64,000 nt of DNA, taken from assembly GCA_025353725.1 (NCBI GenBank), contig JANXOF010000037.1, positions 528,302 through 592,301 of the forward strand, read 5' to 3'. The translations under genes were made by a program, and so were the position numbers. Every line of letters starts with the position of its first letter. Positions within the stretch are counted from its first letter, which is position 1. The notes beneath the pieces are model-generated. The model ran no database searches and was not told the origin of the DNA. It saw only the letters and a program-made list of their open reading frames with translations. Below, piece after piece: positions 1 through 8,314 of the stretch. This DNA is from Polyangiaceae bacterium (GTDB taxonomy: Bacteria > Myxococcota_A > Polyangia > Polyangiales > Polyangiaceae).

Positions 1-759
1 CCCGCGAGCCGCGTACTCCCACATCGCTTCCGTGATCGCGTAGCCGCCGTCCCAGGCGCAGTACGACTGCATGAGGTAGTAATCGATGCAGTTTACAGGA
101 TACCGAGGACTCTGTGGATAGTAGTCCAACGTACATCCCCACCCTTCGGACGCCGGATCTTTGTAAACCTTGACGGCTAATTCGTCATTCGTCTTGGCGA
201 GGAGCTTGTTCCATTCAGGGTTCCAGCCCGTGGCCGGATACGGCAGCGTTGGGTGTGCGCCGGCCCCCTCTGCAGGTGCTTTCGCCAAAAGACCGCCGCC
301 TTCTTCCATCCACACCTTGAAGCGCGCCGTGGTGATTAGGTAACGACCAAGCTTGAACCCAGGCATTGTAGCGGGCAATCCGGCATTATTCATCCGGTTG
401 AACGAGCCACCAGGAATGTCGTCGTACTTGCAGCAGTCCTCGTCGCCGTTCACGCCGCACGTCTTGTCGGCTCCGGCTCTCCCTCCGTACCGCTTCGCAG
501 CCAAGCAGCACGACGTCGGTTCACCCGGCTCGCAGGTTACGTCCGTGAGTGACTGAGCAACGGGACTGACGGCGCCGATCTCACCAGTCGAGGGAACACT
601 CGCGTCCGCGCCATTGGTTGACGCCGAGGCGCCGGGGCCGGCCGACCCGGGAAGAAGGACGGCGCTGTCGCTGCACGCCACTAAGCCGATGGTGAGTGCA
701 CCCATCAGCGCGGCGACACTGCTGTAAGTATTTCGAATCGTATAATTTTTTGAACTCAT
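1..759 (-). CDS. Partial FGE/SUMF1-like lipoprotein (cut by left edge)
   Basis: An open frame of 253 codons starts at the ATG at 759 and runs off the left edge. The N-terminus is a lipoprotein signal with lipobox LVAC (Cys29), followed by an A/G/S linker and a Cys-rich stretch. From about residue 115 the sequence reads as a formylglycine-generating-enzyme/sulfatase-modifying-factor domain: IPGGSF, then PVNCIDY...YCAWDGG and ITEAMWEYAARG, which match the family's W-E-Y-A-A-R-G core. The catalytic Cys pair of true FGEs would lie beyond the edge, so I cannot tell an active oxidase from the many non-catalytic SUMF1-like ligand-binding proteins. It lies 40 bp behind another lipoprotein gene and probably shares a transcript with the sigma54 activator upstream. 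Confidence 0.8.
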   Translation of the reverse strand, partial: MSSKNYTIRNTYSSVAALMGALTIGLVACSDSAVLLPGSAGPGASASTNGADASVPSTGEIGAVSPVAQSLTDVTCEPGEPTSCCLAAKRYGGRAGADKTCGVNGDEDCCKYDDIPGGSFNRMNNAGLPATMPGFKLGRYLITTARFKVWMEEGGGLLAKAPAEGAGAHPTLPYPATGWNPEWNKLLAKTNDELAVKVYKDPASEGWGCTLDYYPQSPRYPVNCIDYYLMQSYCAWDGGYAITEAMWEYAARG

Positions 760-799
760 TGTAGGCCTACTAAAGTTGAGATGACGGCGCGCGAGGACA

Positions 800-2308
800 T
801 CATTCCGGCCTCGCCCCTAGGACGTAGCTCGTAAGGTCCTCCGTATCGGTTCCCGCTACGCGCACATACCATGTGCTGGCCGTGCTCCCCGTCGTGGCTT
901 GGGCGTTCCAGGTTGCGCCTGTCGAAGGCAATCGCGTGAAGGTAGCAAAGGACGAGTCAGCGGAAACGTCGACCGCGCCAAGAAAATTCCGTCGCGTGAT
1001 CGAGGTCGTGAGCCGACCGACCGCGGGAAGCTTGATCTCATAAACATCGACCTCAGCGGCGCTCGCAATCTTGCCCGAAATGACCACCGCCGAACCGGGC
1101 GCCGCCGTGATGCTTTGTGCTGCACCCGTCGCGTGATCTGTTGCCTGCTCCGTGATGGTTTGGGTCGTGATGGCTTCCGCGGTAACGCTCCAACCCAGAT
1201 CGGGCGCCTTGCCGCCGCGCGCGTCCGCGTCGCCGACAATCATGTAGAGATCGCCGGTCAAGCCGTCGAATGGGATCAGCATAGCGGGGGGTGGCGCGTA
1301 TACACCCGTGACCCCCGCGACTCGCAGAAGATCGCGGGCACGGCCCGACCGTGCCGTGAGCCAAAGAGCGGGTTTCGCTGCCGTTCCGGTCGGGGCGACT
1401 TTAACATTCCAAAGTTTACCTGCTTCCGGCGTCGCTCCCGAGGCGAGCTTGTAGACGACCGTACCGAGCGCTGTCGCGACGTCGGCATCGACCGTGGCGA
1501 GGACACTGCCCGGCGAGATAGCTCGAAGGTTCGCCGCAGCGACGGGCATCGCCAGCGGATCGGAGAAATATACGGTGTCAGCCTTTGCCGGGTTCAGGCT
1601 GAAGTTGCCCAGGCCAAATTGCATGCCGCCGACAGGCGCGAGTGCGTCAACGAGTGCGGTGAACTGGACGACTCCGGGGCCCTTTCCCGATAGCCCACTT
1701 GGCGTTGCGCTAAGGCTGACGAATGCCGGCTCGGGAGTTGGTAGGAGTCGGACCGTGTCGCGGTCGAAGGGGAGCGAGTCGGCGTTCTTCAGCGTCACCT
1801 GTACGCGGCCGCCTTGCGTCGGCGTTCCGGTTGCTGCGACGGCAATCGGCGAACGTACGGCGAAGCTGTTCGGCGCAGTAAAGGCGCCTGCGTCCGTGAT
1901 CACCGCCACTGCGCGGCTTCCGGTCGCGGCGTTCTTTGTCGGTGAGACGGTGACGGAGATCGATTTGGCGTTCAATACGGTTACGTTCGTCACCGTAATT
2001 TCGTTGCCGAAGCTCACGAATTTTGGCGGTGAGACGGTGAAATTGACTGAATCGTCGATGGCGGTGAGTACAATGGGGGCGCTGGTTCTTTCGAGATAAG
2101 ACCAGTTCGGGGCGAGTAGGAAGGCAGGGGCTGAACCGGAGTCGGACGCTACTCCGGCGTCTTGTTTCCTATCGTCTTGTGTAGAAAAGCCGGCAGCGCC
2201 GGTACCTCCGGTGGCGCCGGCTGGGCCTGGGTCACCCGTACACGCACCAACCGACGATGCGAGACCCGCGATGCCAAGAGCGCAGATCGAAGAGTATCGA
2301 ATTACCAT
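800..2308 (-). CDS. Lipoprotein with collagen-like stretch, unknown function
   Basis: The start is the ATG at 2308, preceded by GAAGAAGG at good distance; the open frame continues upstream but with no protein-like sequence and over the neighbouring gene. The 502-residue product has a lipobox (VGAC, Cys23), a short Gly-x-y collagen-like run at residues 25-42, and then about 400 residues of beta-rich, Thr/Val/Ala-rich sequence that resembles Ig-like/IPT folds. The last 100 residues resemble the PPC (bacterial pre-peptidase C-terminal) domain (VDVYEIKLP, then WYVRVAGTD). No catalytic motif is visible. Probably a surface-exposed outer-membrane lipoprotein. It sits between the FHA-sigma54 activator and the FGE-like lipoprotein with gaps of 53 and 40 bp. 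Confidence 0.8.
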   Translation of the reverse strand: MVIRYSSICALGIAGLASSVGACTGDPGPAGATGGTGAAGFSTQDDRKQDAGVASDSGSAPAFLLAPNWSYLERTSAPIVLTAIDDSVNFTVSPPKFVSFGNEITVTNVTVLNAKSISVTVSPTKNAATGSRAVAVITDAGAFTAPNSFAVRSPIAVAATGTPTQGGRVQVTLKNADSLPFDRDTVRLLPTPEPAFVSLSATPSGLSGKGPGVVQFTALVDALAPVGGMQFGLGNFSLNPAKADTVYFSDPLAMPVAAANLRAISPGSVLATVDADVATALGTVVYKLASGATPEAGKLWNVKVAPTGTAAKPALWLTARSGRARDLLRVAGVTGVYAPPPAMLIPFDGLTGDLYMIVGDADARGGKAPDLGWSVTAEAITTQTITEQATDHATGAAQSITAAPGSAVVISGKIASAAEVDVYEIKLPAVGRLTTSITRRNFLGAVDVSADSSFATFTRLPSTGATWNAQATTGSTASTWYVRVAGTDTEDLTSYVLGARPE

Positions 2309-2361
2309 CTTTGCCTTCTTCCGTTCATTCAAGTGCTGAATTCGTGAGCGACGAGCGTGGT

Positions 2362-3789
2362 TCAGTCGCTGCTTGATCTTCGTTTCCGTGGGCGCGGCAG
2401 TTCGTGCGCATCGAGCCAATTGATAAGCGTCCTTCGTGACACGCCTAGGCGCTTCGCGGCGTCGGCCTGGTTGCCTCCTGAGGCTGCGAGGGCTGTCACG
2501 ATTTCTTCGCGGCGAACTTCGTTTGGAGGGCCCGACCGCAGGCTCTTTACTTCCGGCCGAAAGTCGCTGGTTGTCGAGTCGAACACAGGTCGCATGGAGG
2601 TCGTCTCGAGGGGAAGCGCCTCCGCGGAGATCACGCCCGCTCCGAGTAGAAGAGCGCCCTCGATCACGTTTTTTAGCTCTCGTACGTTGCCCGACCACTC
2701 GTGCGCGAGGAGTCGATTCGACGTAGGTTCGTCGAATCGCGGGGGCTCGTCGCTCCCGTTGAGGGCGGCCGCGAACTTCCGGGCAAACATCTCGGCGAGA
2801 GGAAGAATGTCGGCGGAGCGCTCCCGAAGCGGCGGTATCCGGAGTGACACTCCATTGAGCCGATGGTAGACGTCTTCACGAAATCGTCCTTGGCTAACCG
2901 CTTGTCGTAAGTCTCGATTCGTTGCGGCTATGAACCGCACGTCAATCTTCCGCGGCCTCGAGGCTCCGACCGCTAGGATTTCACCGCCCTCGACCGCGCG
3001 CAACAGTTTTGCCTGCATGGTGAGGGGCAGCTCTCCAATCTCGTCGAGAAAAAGTGAACCCCCGCTCGCGGCTTGAAGGAGACCGGCTTTTGCCCTGTCG
3101 GCACCGGTAAACGCACCTCGCTCGTGACCGAAGAGCTCGCTCTCGAGAAGCGCCTCTGGAATCGCCGCACAATTGAGTACGACGAACGGCCCATTACGCC
3201 GAGCTGAAGCTTGATGGATACGCGTGGCCATCAACTCCTTTCCGACGCCCGTTTCTCCTGTAATCAAAATGCTTAAGTCACTTTTTGCGACGCGGTCTGC
3301 GGTCTCGTAAAGAGCGACCATCTTCGGGTCACGCGTAACGACACTGCTTGTCGAACGAACGGATTTCGTTGGCTGTACGAGGGTGAGCGTCTCTTCCGCC
3401 CATGCCTTTTGGGAAGGCTCATCAAGGTAGGCCTCGGGTGCAGTGCTCTCGGAGCGGACAAAGAAAGTAATTCCGCCCAGTTCGATAACCGTCCCGTTTT
3501 CAATCGGCACAAATACATGGGGCGAGACAGGCCTTCCGTTCAGTCGGGTGCCGTTTTGACTGCCTAAGTCTTGGATGCGGACCGACTGGTCGTCCACGAC
3601 GATCATCGCGTGCTCGCGAGAGATTCGCGGATTCGAGACGACAAGCTCGCAGGTGCTCTGCCGGCCGATACGATGTTCGCCCGTCCGGAGCGCGTGACGC
3701 CGAACCGTATCGTCGAAGAAGAGTAACACCATCGACCCAGCGGTCGCGGTGAATGGCGGGCAGGGAATTGTGGCGGAGTTTCGTTGCAA
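2362..3789 (-). CDS. FHA-domain sigma54-dependent transcriptional activator
   Basis: A 475-residue bacterial enhancer-binding protein. Residues about 20-112 form an FHA phosphothreonine-binding domain (GRQSTCELVV, ISREHA, SQNGTRLNG). Residues about 150-390 are the AAA+ domain, with Walker A GETGVGKE, the sigma54-contact loop GAFTGA (about 225-230) and Walker B GGSLFLDEIGE. The C-terminus carries a Fis-type helix-turn-helix (NQADAAKRLGVSRRTLINW). There is no receiver domain; FHA probably couples it to Ser/Thr kinase signalling, as in known myxobacterial activators. The start is a TTG at 3789 with GGGAGG upstream; an ATG at 3732 is possible but would leave almost no residues before the FHA domain. 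Two lipoprotein genes follow on the same strand. Confidence 0.93.
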   Translation of the reverse strand: MQRNSATIPCPPFTATAGSMVLLFFDDTVRRHALRTGEHRIGRQSTCELVVSNPRISREHAMIVVDDQSVRIQDLGSQNGTRLNGRPVSPHVFVPIENGTVIELGGITFFVRSESTAPEAYLDEPSQKAWAEETLTLVQPTKSVRSTSSVVTRDPKMVALYETADRVAKSDLSILITGETGVGKELMATRIHQASARRNGPFVVLNCAAIPEALLESELFGHERGAFTGADRAKAGLLQAASGGSLFLDEIGELPLTMQAKLLRAVEGGEILAVGASRPRKIDVRFIAATNRDLRQAVSQGRFREDVYHRLNGVSLRIPPLRERSADILPLAEMFARKFAAALNGSDEPPRFDEPTSNRLLAHEWSGNVRELKNVIEGALLLGAGVISAEALPLETTSMRPVFDSTTSDFRPEVKSLRSGPPNEVRREEIVTALAASGGNQADAAKRLGVSRRTLINWLDAHELPRPRKRRSSSD

Positions 3790-4220
3790 GTACAGGTTCC
3801 CTCCCGCGATGCGTCGCGAAGCGCGCTTGAATCGTCTTGGTTTGCTTGCATTTAGTCAATCGCGCTTTTTATGCTGTTAAGCTTTTACATGTCGTGAAGC
3901 CTCGCAAGTGTGGCTGACTAGAGGAATGTTCAGTTATGTGTGTCCGCGCGCCGCTGGTGCTTATGTCGGTAAAAAGGGCTAGACGAAACATCGAAAGAGT
4001 TGAAACGCTCAGAGCAGGAACGCACGCGAATCCGGCTTCGCCGCGGGTAACGACCTTCGTGAGAGCACGAGCGATGCCAGGCTTCGCCTTCCTCGAATTC
4101 GATGCGCGCAGGCTTTGAACGTCATGTCGTTGCGCTTCGTGTGCAACCTTCGTGTGCAAGGGTTGCGTTCAAGTGCAATGCGCATGAGGTGTAGCGTTTT
4201 CCCCCCCTTATGATAACCTC
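3790..4220. other. Intergenic region, divergent promoters presumed
   Basis: 431 bp between the sigma54 activator (minus) and the TrhO-GST gene (plus). Short open frames here have no protein-like composition. The only structure I see is a tandem 12-mer at 4135-4159 and nearby TGCA-containing half sites. No sigma54 -24/-12 box was found by eye. Confidence 0.5.
4135..4159. repeat. Tandem 12-bp direct repeat upstream of TrhO-GST
   Basis: CTTCGTGTGCAA occurs at 4135-4146 and again at 4148-4159, one base apart, followed at about 4170-4178 by CAAGTGCAA. This is 62 bp upstream of the next start codon. The core CTTCGTGTGCA recurs at 58317-58327, upstream of Dps. It may be an operator for a shared regulator; this is inference from position and repetition only. 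Confidence 0.45.
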
Positions 4221-5870
4221 GTGCACCCGAAAAAAATGACAGAGTGCCTTTCAAAAAGCGCAAATAGCGCAAAAAGCGCCGACGAAGTCAAGGCCGTTGG
4301 GTTTGTCTTTGCCGTCGCCGCGCTCTATCACTTTGTGGAGTTCGCAGACCCGTCGGCGTTGCGTGGCCCACTTTTGGAGGTGTGCAGGGCGGCCGGCGTC
4401 CGAGGCACACTTCTGCTGGCAAGCGAGGGGATCAACGGCACAATTTCCGGCACGCCATCGGCTATCGATTCCGTCGTAGCTCATGTGCGCCGTCTGCCTA
4501 GCTGTGGACATCTTGATGTGAAGCTTTCGAGCGCCCGCAGCTTGCCCTTCACGCGGCTCAAGGTCCGAGTGAGGGCAGAAATCGTATCGATGGGCGTGCC
4601 AGGTATCCATGGCGCGCGTGACGCTGGCGTGCGTGTCGACGCGCACGAGTGGAACGCGCTCGTCGCCGACCCCAATACGCTCGTCATTGACACCCGTAAT
4701 CATTACGAAGTAGCGCTAGGTAGCTTTCCTGGCGCTGTCGACCCGCAGACCAAAACATTTCGGGACTTTCCTGACTGGTTTCGTACGTTCGCGGCCTCCC
4801 TTGACCGTGTACGGAGCCAGAAAATCGCGATGTTTTGTACGGGCGGCATTCGCTGCGAGAAGGCGACAGCGTTCGTTAAGTCACTCGGGTTTGATGACGT
4901 CGTTCACCTTCGTGGCGGTATCCTCAAGTACATCGAGGACGTGCCTCCTGACGACAACCAATTTGGCGGAGAATGCTTCCTCTTCGACAAGCGGGTAGCG
5001 GTGGGTCACGGACTGTTCGAGGGAGACTACGAAACGTGTGAACCGTGTGGCATCCCGCTAAGTCTGAACGAGCGTCAATCTCCGTATTACGCTCGGGGCC
5101 TCCACTGCCCGCGGTGTTTCGGCCATCAGACGGATGCCCAGCGAAACCGTTTTGCCGAACGGACTCGCCAGCGAGCCCTCGCGGGCGAACGCCCGAGCGC
5201 GGCCCGCGTAGCAGGAGGCTGTGAAGCCACGGACTCTTCGCCATCAGCACCCGCGAGACGACTCGCCTTGCCGAAGCTCTTCAGCTTTCGTCGGTGTCCC
5301 TATGCCATCCGTGCGCGCATCGCGCTTGCGCTAAGCGGTATTGCGTACGAAGTCTGCGAAGTATCGTTGCGCGCCAAGCCCAAGGCCCTTTTTGACGTTT
5401 CTCCAAAGGGAACTGTACCGGTTCTCGTTCTCGCAGACGGCACGGTGCTCGAAGAAAGCCTTGCGATCATGCAGTGGTCACTGGCAGAGGGAGGATGTGA
5501 GAGCCGCGCATCCCTCTCCTCTGAGGCAATCGCGTTAGTGGCCGAGAACGACGGGCCGTTTAAGTGGAACCTCGATCGCTATAAGTATGCCCATAGGTTC
5601 CAGGGGTCGAACGCGGAAGTTCACCGTGCAGCTTGCTTGGGTTTCCTCGAGCGGTTGGAGCTGCAGCTTCGCCGTCATGCTCACCTCGTCGGCCCTTTGC
5701 CATCGCTCGCAGACTTCGCGATCTATCCATTTGTTAGGCAGTTCGCGGCGCACGACACGGCTTGGTTCCGCTCAGTTCCCCTGCCGGACGTGCACCGTTG
5801 GATAGACGTTCACCAGCGGTCCGTTCTGTTTCAAGAAGTGATGCGCCCGAAGGAAAGCGCACCACGTTGA
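4221..5870 (+). CDS. TrhO-like tRNA uridine hydroxylase fused to glutathione S-transferase
   Basis: The 549-residue product has two parts. Residues about 25-330 are a full TrhO (UPF0176/YceA) protein: the N-terminal alpha-beta domain (LLLASEGINGT), a rhodanese domain with catalytic motif CTGGIRCEK (206-214), and the Cys-rich tail with CEPC (273-276) and CPRC (296-299). TrhO makes 5-hydroxyuridine at tRNA position 34. Residues about 345-545 are a glutathione S-transferase-like module with a thioredoxin-fold CPY motif (359-361), KGTVPVL and ES at the glutathione site, and an all-helical C-terminal domain. Both modules look complete and in one frame. The start is GTG 4221 or ATG 4236; neither has a clear Shine-Dalgarno. 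The Ala/Ser/Lys repeat at residues 11-20 comes from a short DNA repeat. Confidence 0.88.
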   Translation: MHPKKMTECLSKSANSAKSADEVKAVGFVFAVAALYHFVEFADPSALRGPLLEVCRAAGVRGTLLLASEGINGTISGTPSAIDSVVAHVRRLPSCGHLDVKLSSARSLPFTRLKVRVRAEIVSMGVPGIHGARDAGVRVDAHEWNALVADPNTLVIDTRNHYEVALGSFPGAVDPQTKTFRDFPDWFRTFAASLDRVRSQKIAMFCTGGIRCEKATAFVKSLGFDDVVHLRGGILKYIEDVPPDDNQFGGECFLFDKRVAVGHGLFEGDYETCEPCGIPLSLNERQSPYYARGLHCPRCFGHQTDAQRNRFAERTRQRALAGERPSAARVAGGCEATDSSPSAPARRLALPKLFSFRRCPYAIRARIALALSGIAYEVCEVSLRAKPKALFDVSPKGTVPVLVLADGTVLEESLAIMQWSLAEGGCESRASLSSEAIALVAENDGPFKWNLDRYKYAHRFQGSNAEVHRAACLGFLERLELQLRRHAHLVGPLPSLADFAIYPFVRQFAAHDTAWFRSVPLPDVHRWIDVHQRSVLFQEVMRPKESAPR

Positions 5871-5905
5871 CTCTGCTCGATGCTCCGCGAGTCGCCGTGG
5901 TGCGC
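5857..5905. terminator. Inverted repeat between convergent genes
   Basis: The arms at 5857-5873 and 5889-5905 pair at 15 of 17 positions (outer GCGCACCACG/CGTGGTGCGC perfect) around a 15-nt loop. It overlaps the stop codon of TrhO-GST and ends 8 bp before the Hsp20 stop, so it could terminate both converging transcripts. There is no U tract. Confidence 0.55.
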
Positions 5906-5912
5906 GCGCGAT

Positions 5913-6410
5913 TCATGCTTTCTTTGCTTCGGGGGTCGCCGTCCCTATCGTGATTTTCTTTGGCACGGACTCAGCCTTCTTGGGCACGAGCACGGTGAGA
6001 ACCCCGTCGCGGAGGTCGGCATGAATTTGAGACGCTTCGATGCCGTCAGGCATCGTGAACGCTCGGGTAAAACTACCGTAGCTTCGCTCGTAAGTATAAA
6101 AGCTATCGCCCCTGTCTTCTTTCTCGGCTTCGCGATGTCCGCTGAGTTGAATCCGGTTATCGGTGACCGAGACCTCAATGTCTGACAGCTTCACGCCCGG
6201 TAAGTCTGCGCGAAAAAGATAGCCGTCTTTCGTCTCCTTCACCTCGAAATCGGGGTCAAACGCGGCGCGGCTTTCGCCGACGAGTGGCATCATCTCGCGG
6301 AATGGGTCAAAGCCCATGACGCGTGAAAGCCATTGCGATGGGTCGAGCGCGCGCGACTGCGTGAGCTGCGACGTCAACGGACCGTTCCTCTTCACTTGAA
6401 TGTCTGCCAT
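5913..6410 (-). CDS. Hsp20 small heat-shock protein
   Basis: 165 residues, typical length for bacterial Hsp20. The alpha-crystallin domain spans about residues 50-150, with FRADLPGVKLSDIEV, the FTRAFTMPDGI segment and the DGVLTVLVPK terminal strand. The N-terminal WLSRVMGFDPFREM segment fits the oligomerisation arm. It is a cytoplasmic holdase that binds unfolding proteins without ATP. The ATG at 6410 has a strong Shine-Dalgarno (GGGAGGA, 7 nt away). It is convergent with TrhO-GST and appears to be transcribed alone. I see no CIRCE or ROSE-like element upstream. Confidence 0.95.
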   Translation of the reverse strand: MADIQVKRNGPLTSQLTQSRALDPSQWLSRVMGFDPFREMMPLVGESRAAFDPDFEVKETKDGYLFRADLPGVKLSDIEVSVTDNRIQLSGHREAEKEDRGDSFYTYERSYGSFTRAFTMPDGIEASQIHADLRDGVLTVLVPKKAESVPKKITIGTATPEAKKA

Positions 6411-6717
6411 GGCGTTGTCCTCCCTCGTGGCACCGATGGGTGCTCGGCGCCCGCAGGTGCACGCGTTGAGCCAGGGGCTCGTCGAACGTCAACGCCGCGC
6501 CAAGAGTCGACGAAGCGTTGATGGTTCGCCGCGGGTCGACGTTCGTGGCCTCAAGGATGCGTTTCCACGTCGGTCTAAGGCCGTCGTCTGCGGCGCTACG
6601 CCGTGGTGGCCAGATGCAAATGCGCCCTGCTGTGTCGAACGCGTGGGTCACGAGCACCGCACGAGCGATGACGCCTACGGGTACGTGCCCGTGTGAAACT
6701 CGCACTTCCCTCCATGT
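6411..6717. other. Intergenic region with no recognised gene
   Basis: About 300 bp between Hsp20 (minus) and tRNA-Leu (plus). The open frames across it are overlapping and Arg/Ala-rich with no domain signal. It must hold the Hsp20 promoter and probably that of the tRNA, but no confident boxes can be picked by eye. Confidence 0.4.
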
Positions 6718-6743
6718 TCAAGTCGCATCTCGGTGCGACTTGA
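6718..6743 (+). other. Perfect hairpin just upstream of tRNA-Leu
   Basis: TCAAGTCGCA (6718-6727) pairs perfectly with TGCGACTTGA (6734-6743) around a 6-nt loop; a T-G wobble extends it by one pair. It ends 16 nt before the tRNA 5' end. It could be a terminator, a processing signal or a protein site; the sequence does not decide. Confidence 0.5.
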
Positions 6744-6759
6744 GCGATAGTGACGCGGC

Positions 6760-6844
6760 GCGGGCGTGGCGGAACTGGCAGACGCACCAGATTTAGGTTC
6801 TGGCATCGCAAGGTGTGGGGGTTCAAGTCCCTCCGCCCGCACCA
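6760..6844 (+). tRNA. tRNA-Leu (UAG)
   Basis: The acceptor arms GCGGGCG (6760-6766) and CGCCCGC (6834-6840) pair perfectly. The anticodon stem CCAGA/TCTGG closes the loop TTTAGGT, with anticodon TAG at 6794-6796. A long variable arm (class II, as expected for Leu) and a T-arm with GTTCAAGTC follow. The 3' CCA is encoded (6842-6844). It reads CUA and other CUN codons. Confidence 0.97.
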
Positions 6845-6977
6845 ACGGATAAGAGTTCGACCTGGTCCTTGATCGAGGGGCTTTGGCTCGTGTCCTCATG
6901 AGCGGCTCTCGGTGAGAATTGAGCGCGACACGAGTGCCGCGGTTGACGTGATCCGGGTTTCACGAGACGTTTGCCGT

Positions 6978-8249
6978 ATGCTCACCCCTCGATTCCCACG
7001 CGCTCTGCCGCTCGCGCTGCTTAGCTTCGCGATGTCACCCCTCGTGGCATGCGGGGGCGACGAACCCGCGCCCGTTTCCCCTCAAGCTACCGCGATGGCG
7101 CCTCTACCGCGGCCGTCGGTCCAGCCAACGACGCAGCCACCCGCGCCTACGAAATCGCTTATGGAAATGCAGAAATCCGGTGTCGAAACGGCGCTCGTTG
7201 GCCTGAACGGGCACGACCCGACGACCTTCGCGAGTGTCTACGCCGAGGACGCGGTGATTACGATGGCTGGTCTCAACGAGGTGAAGGGCCGTGACGCTAT
7301 CACCCGCAACATGGGCGAATGGTTTGAGGTCTTTGCCAAGGCGAAGCTCGGTTTCTCACGCGTTTGGGTGAAGGGCGACACGATGGTCCTCGAATGGGTC
7401 ATCAACGGAACGCATCATGGTGAGCTGTTTGGCGTGAAGGGTACAGAGCAGTCTATCGGTCACTCGGGACTCAGCGTTGTGCAGTTTGCACCCGATGGGA
7501 AAGTCGTTCACGAAAACCGATATGGTGAGCTCGGTACTGTGATGGCTCAACTTGGAGCCATGGGCGGGAAGGCGAAAGCGCGTCCCGTTCCTGAAATTCC
7601 GTCGGCTCCCGAGACGTTCGCGACGAGGGGCGATGAGGGCAAGAACGTGGACGTGGCTACGGCGGCCCTGCTCGCGCTTCAAAATAAGAAAGAGGCTGAA
7701 TTCGCCGCTGTGCTTACGGATGATGTCGAGCAAGATGGGCTCTTCCATATCGAAACCTCGAAAGGAAGGGAGGGGGCTACACGCTTCTTTAGGAGTTTCA
7801 CCTCGGCTTTCCCCGACGCAACGTTCGAGATTACAAATTCGCTCGCGATTGGCGAATACGCGATCATCGAGAGCACGCTTCGAGGAACTCAAAAGGGCGC
7901 ACTCGGCGCGATACGCCCGACCAACAAGAAGATTGAGGTACACCTGGTCGATGTATTCAAACTCCGAGAAGGTAGGATCGCGCGCGCCTGGACGTACCAA
8001 AATAGTCTCGAGATGCAGCAGCAGCTTGGACTTTTCAATGTACCTGCAGTTGGCAACATCCCGCGTTCGCAGGCCGCTCCAGCCGGCGTCATGTCGGCAA
8101 AGCCGACCACGACCTCTGCAGTTGTTGGTACACCTGCCAAAGCGGTCAACGGTGGTGGGGCGAACACCGGCGGCGGCGGCGGGAAGGGGACCGGCGGTGG
8201 CGGTGGCGGTGGCGGTGGCGGTGGCGGTGGCGGTGGCGGGAAAAAATGA
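6978..8249 (+). CDS. Lipoprotein with two NTF2/SnoaL-like domains and poly-Gly tail
   Basis: Translation should begin at the ATG at 6978, which gives a clean lipoprotein signal (lipobox LVAC, Cys25); an upstream GTG at 6912 would bury it. The 423-residue product has a P/T-rich linker, then two SnoaL-like (nuclear-transport-factor-2 fold) domains at about residues 70-190 and 220-350, each with the family pattern of helical start, YAEDAV- or LTDDV-type turn and final beta-strands (VVQFAPDGKVVHENRY; LVDVFKLREGRIARAW). The tail is almost pure glycine, encoded by a hexanucleotide repeat, and ends in two lysines. Function unknown; the fold binds small hydrophobic ligands or catalyses simple polyketide and steroid chemistry. 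It lies 133 bp behind the tRNA and 65 bp before another lipoprotein gene. Confidence 0.85.
   Translation: MLTPRFPRALPLALLSFAMSPLVACGGDEPAPVSPQATAMAPLPRPSVQPTTQPPAPTKSLMEMQKSGVETALVGLNGHDPTTFASVYAEDAVITMAGLNEVKGRDAITRNMGEWFEVFAKAKLGFSRVWVKGDTMVLEWVINGTHHGELFGVKGTEQSIGHSGLSVVQFAPDGKVVHENRYGELGTVMAQLGAMGGKAKARPVPEIPSAPETFATRGDEGKNVDVATAALLALQNKKEAEFAAVLTDDVEQDGLFHIETSKGREGATRFFRSFTSAFPDATFEITNSLAIGEYAIIESTLRGTQKGALGAIRPTNKKIEVHLVDVFKLREGRIARAWTYQNSLEMQQQLGLFNVPAVGNIPRSQAAPAGVMSAKPTTTSAVVGTPAKAVNGGGANTGGGGGKGTGGGGGGGGGGGGGGGGKK
8195..8236 (+). repeat. Hexanucleotide tandem repeat (CGGTGG)7
   Basis: Seven perfect copies of CGGTGG encode the terminal poly-Gly of the NTF2-like lipoprotein. Copy-number change would alter tail length by two Gly per unit without changing frame. 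Confidence 0.9.
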
Positions 8250-8314
8250 CCGCTTTGCGCGATCGGATAGGCTCGTAGTAGAGAGAGATGGGGCCCTGCC
8301 CCGGAGGCACGGCC

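Noticed and set aside
899..2099. Plus-strand frames opposite the first lipoproteins
   Set aside because: Antisense to a gene with lipobox and good Shine-Dalgarno; no domain or signal of their own.
8195..8236. Phase-variable switch through the hexanucleotide repeat
   Set aside because: Unit length is a multiple of three, so slippage cannot shift the frame; only tail length would vary.
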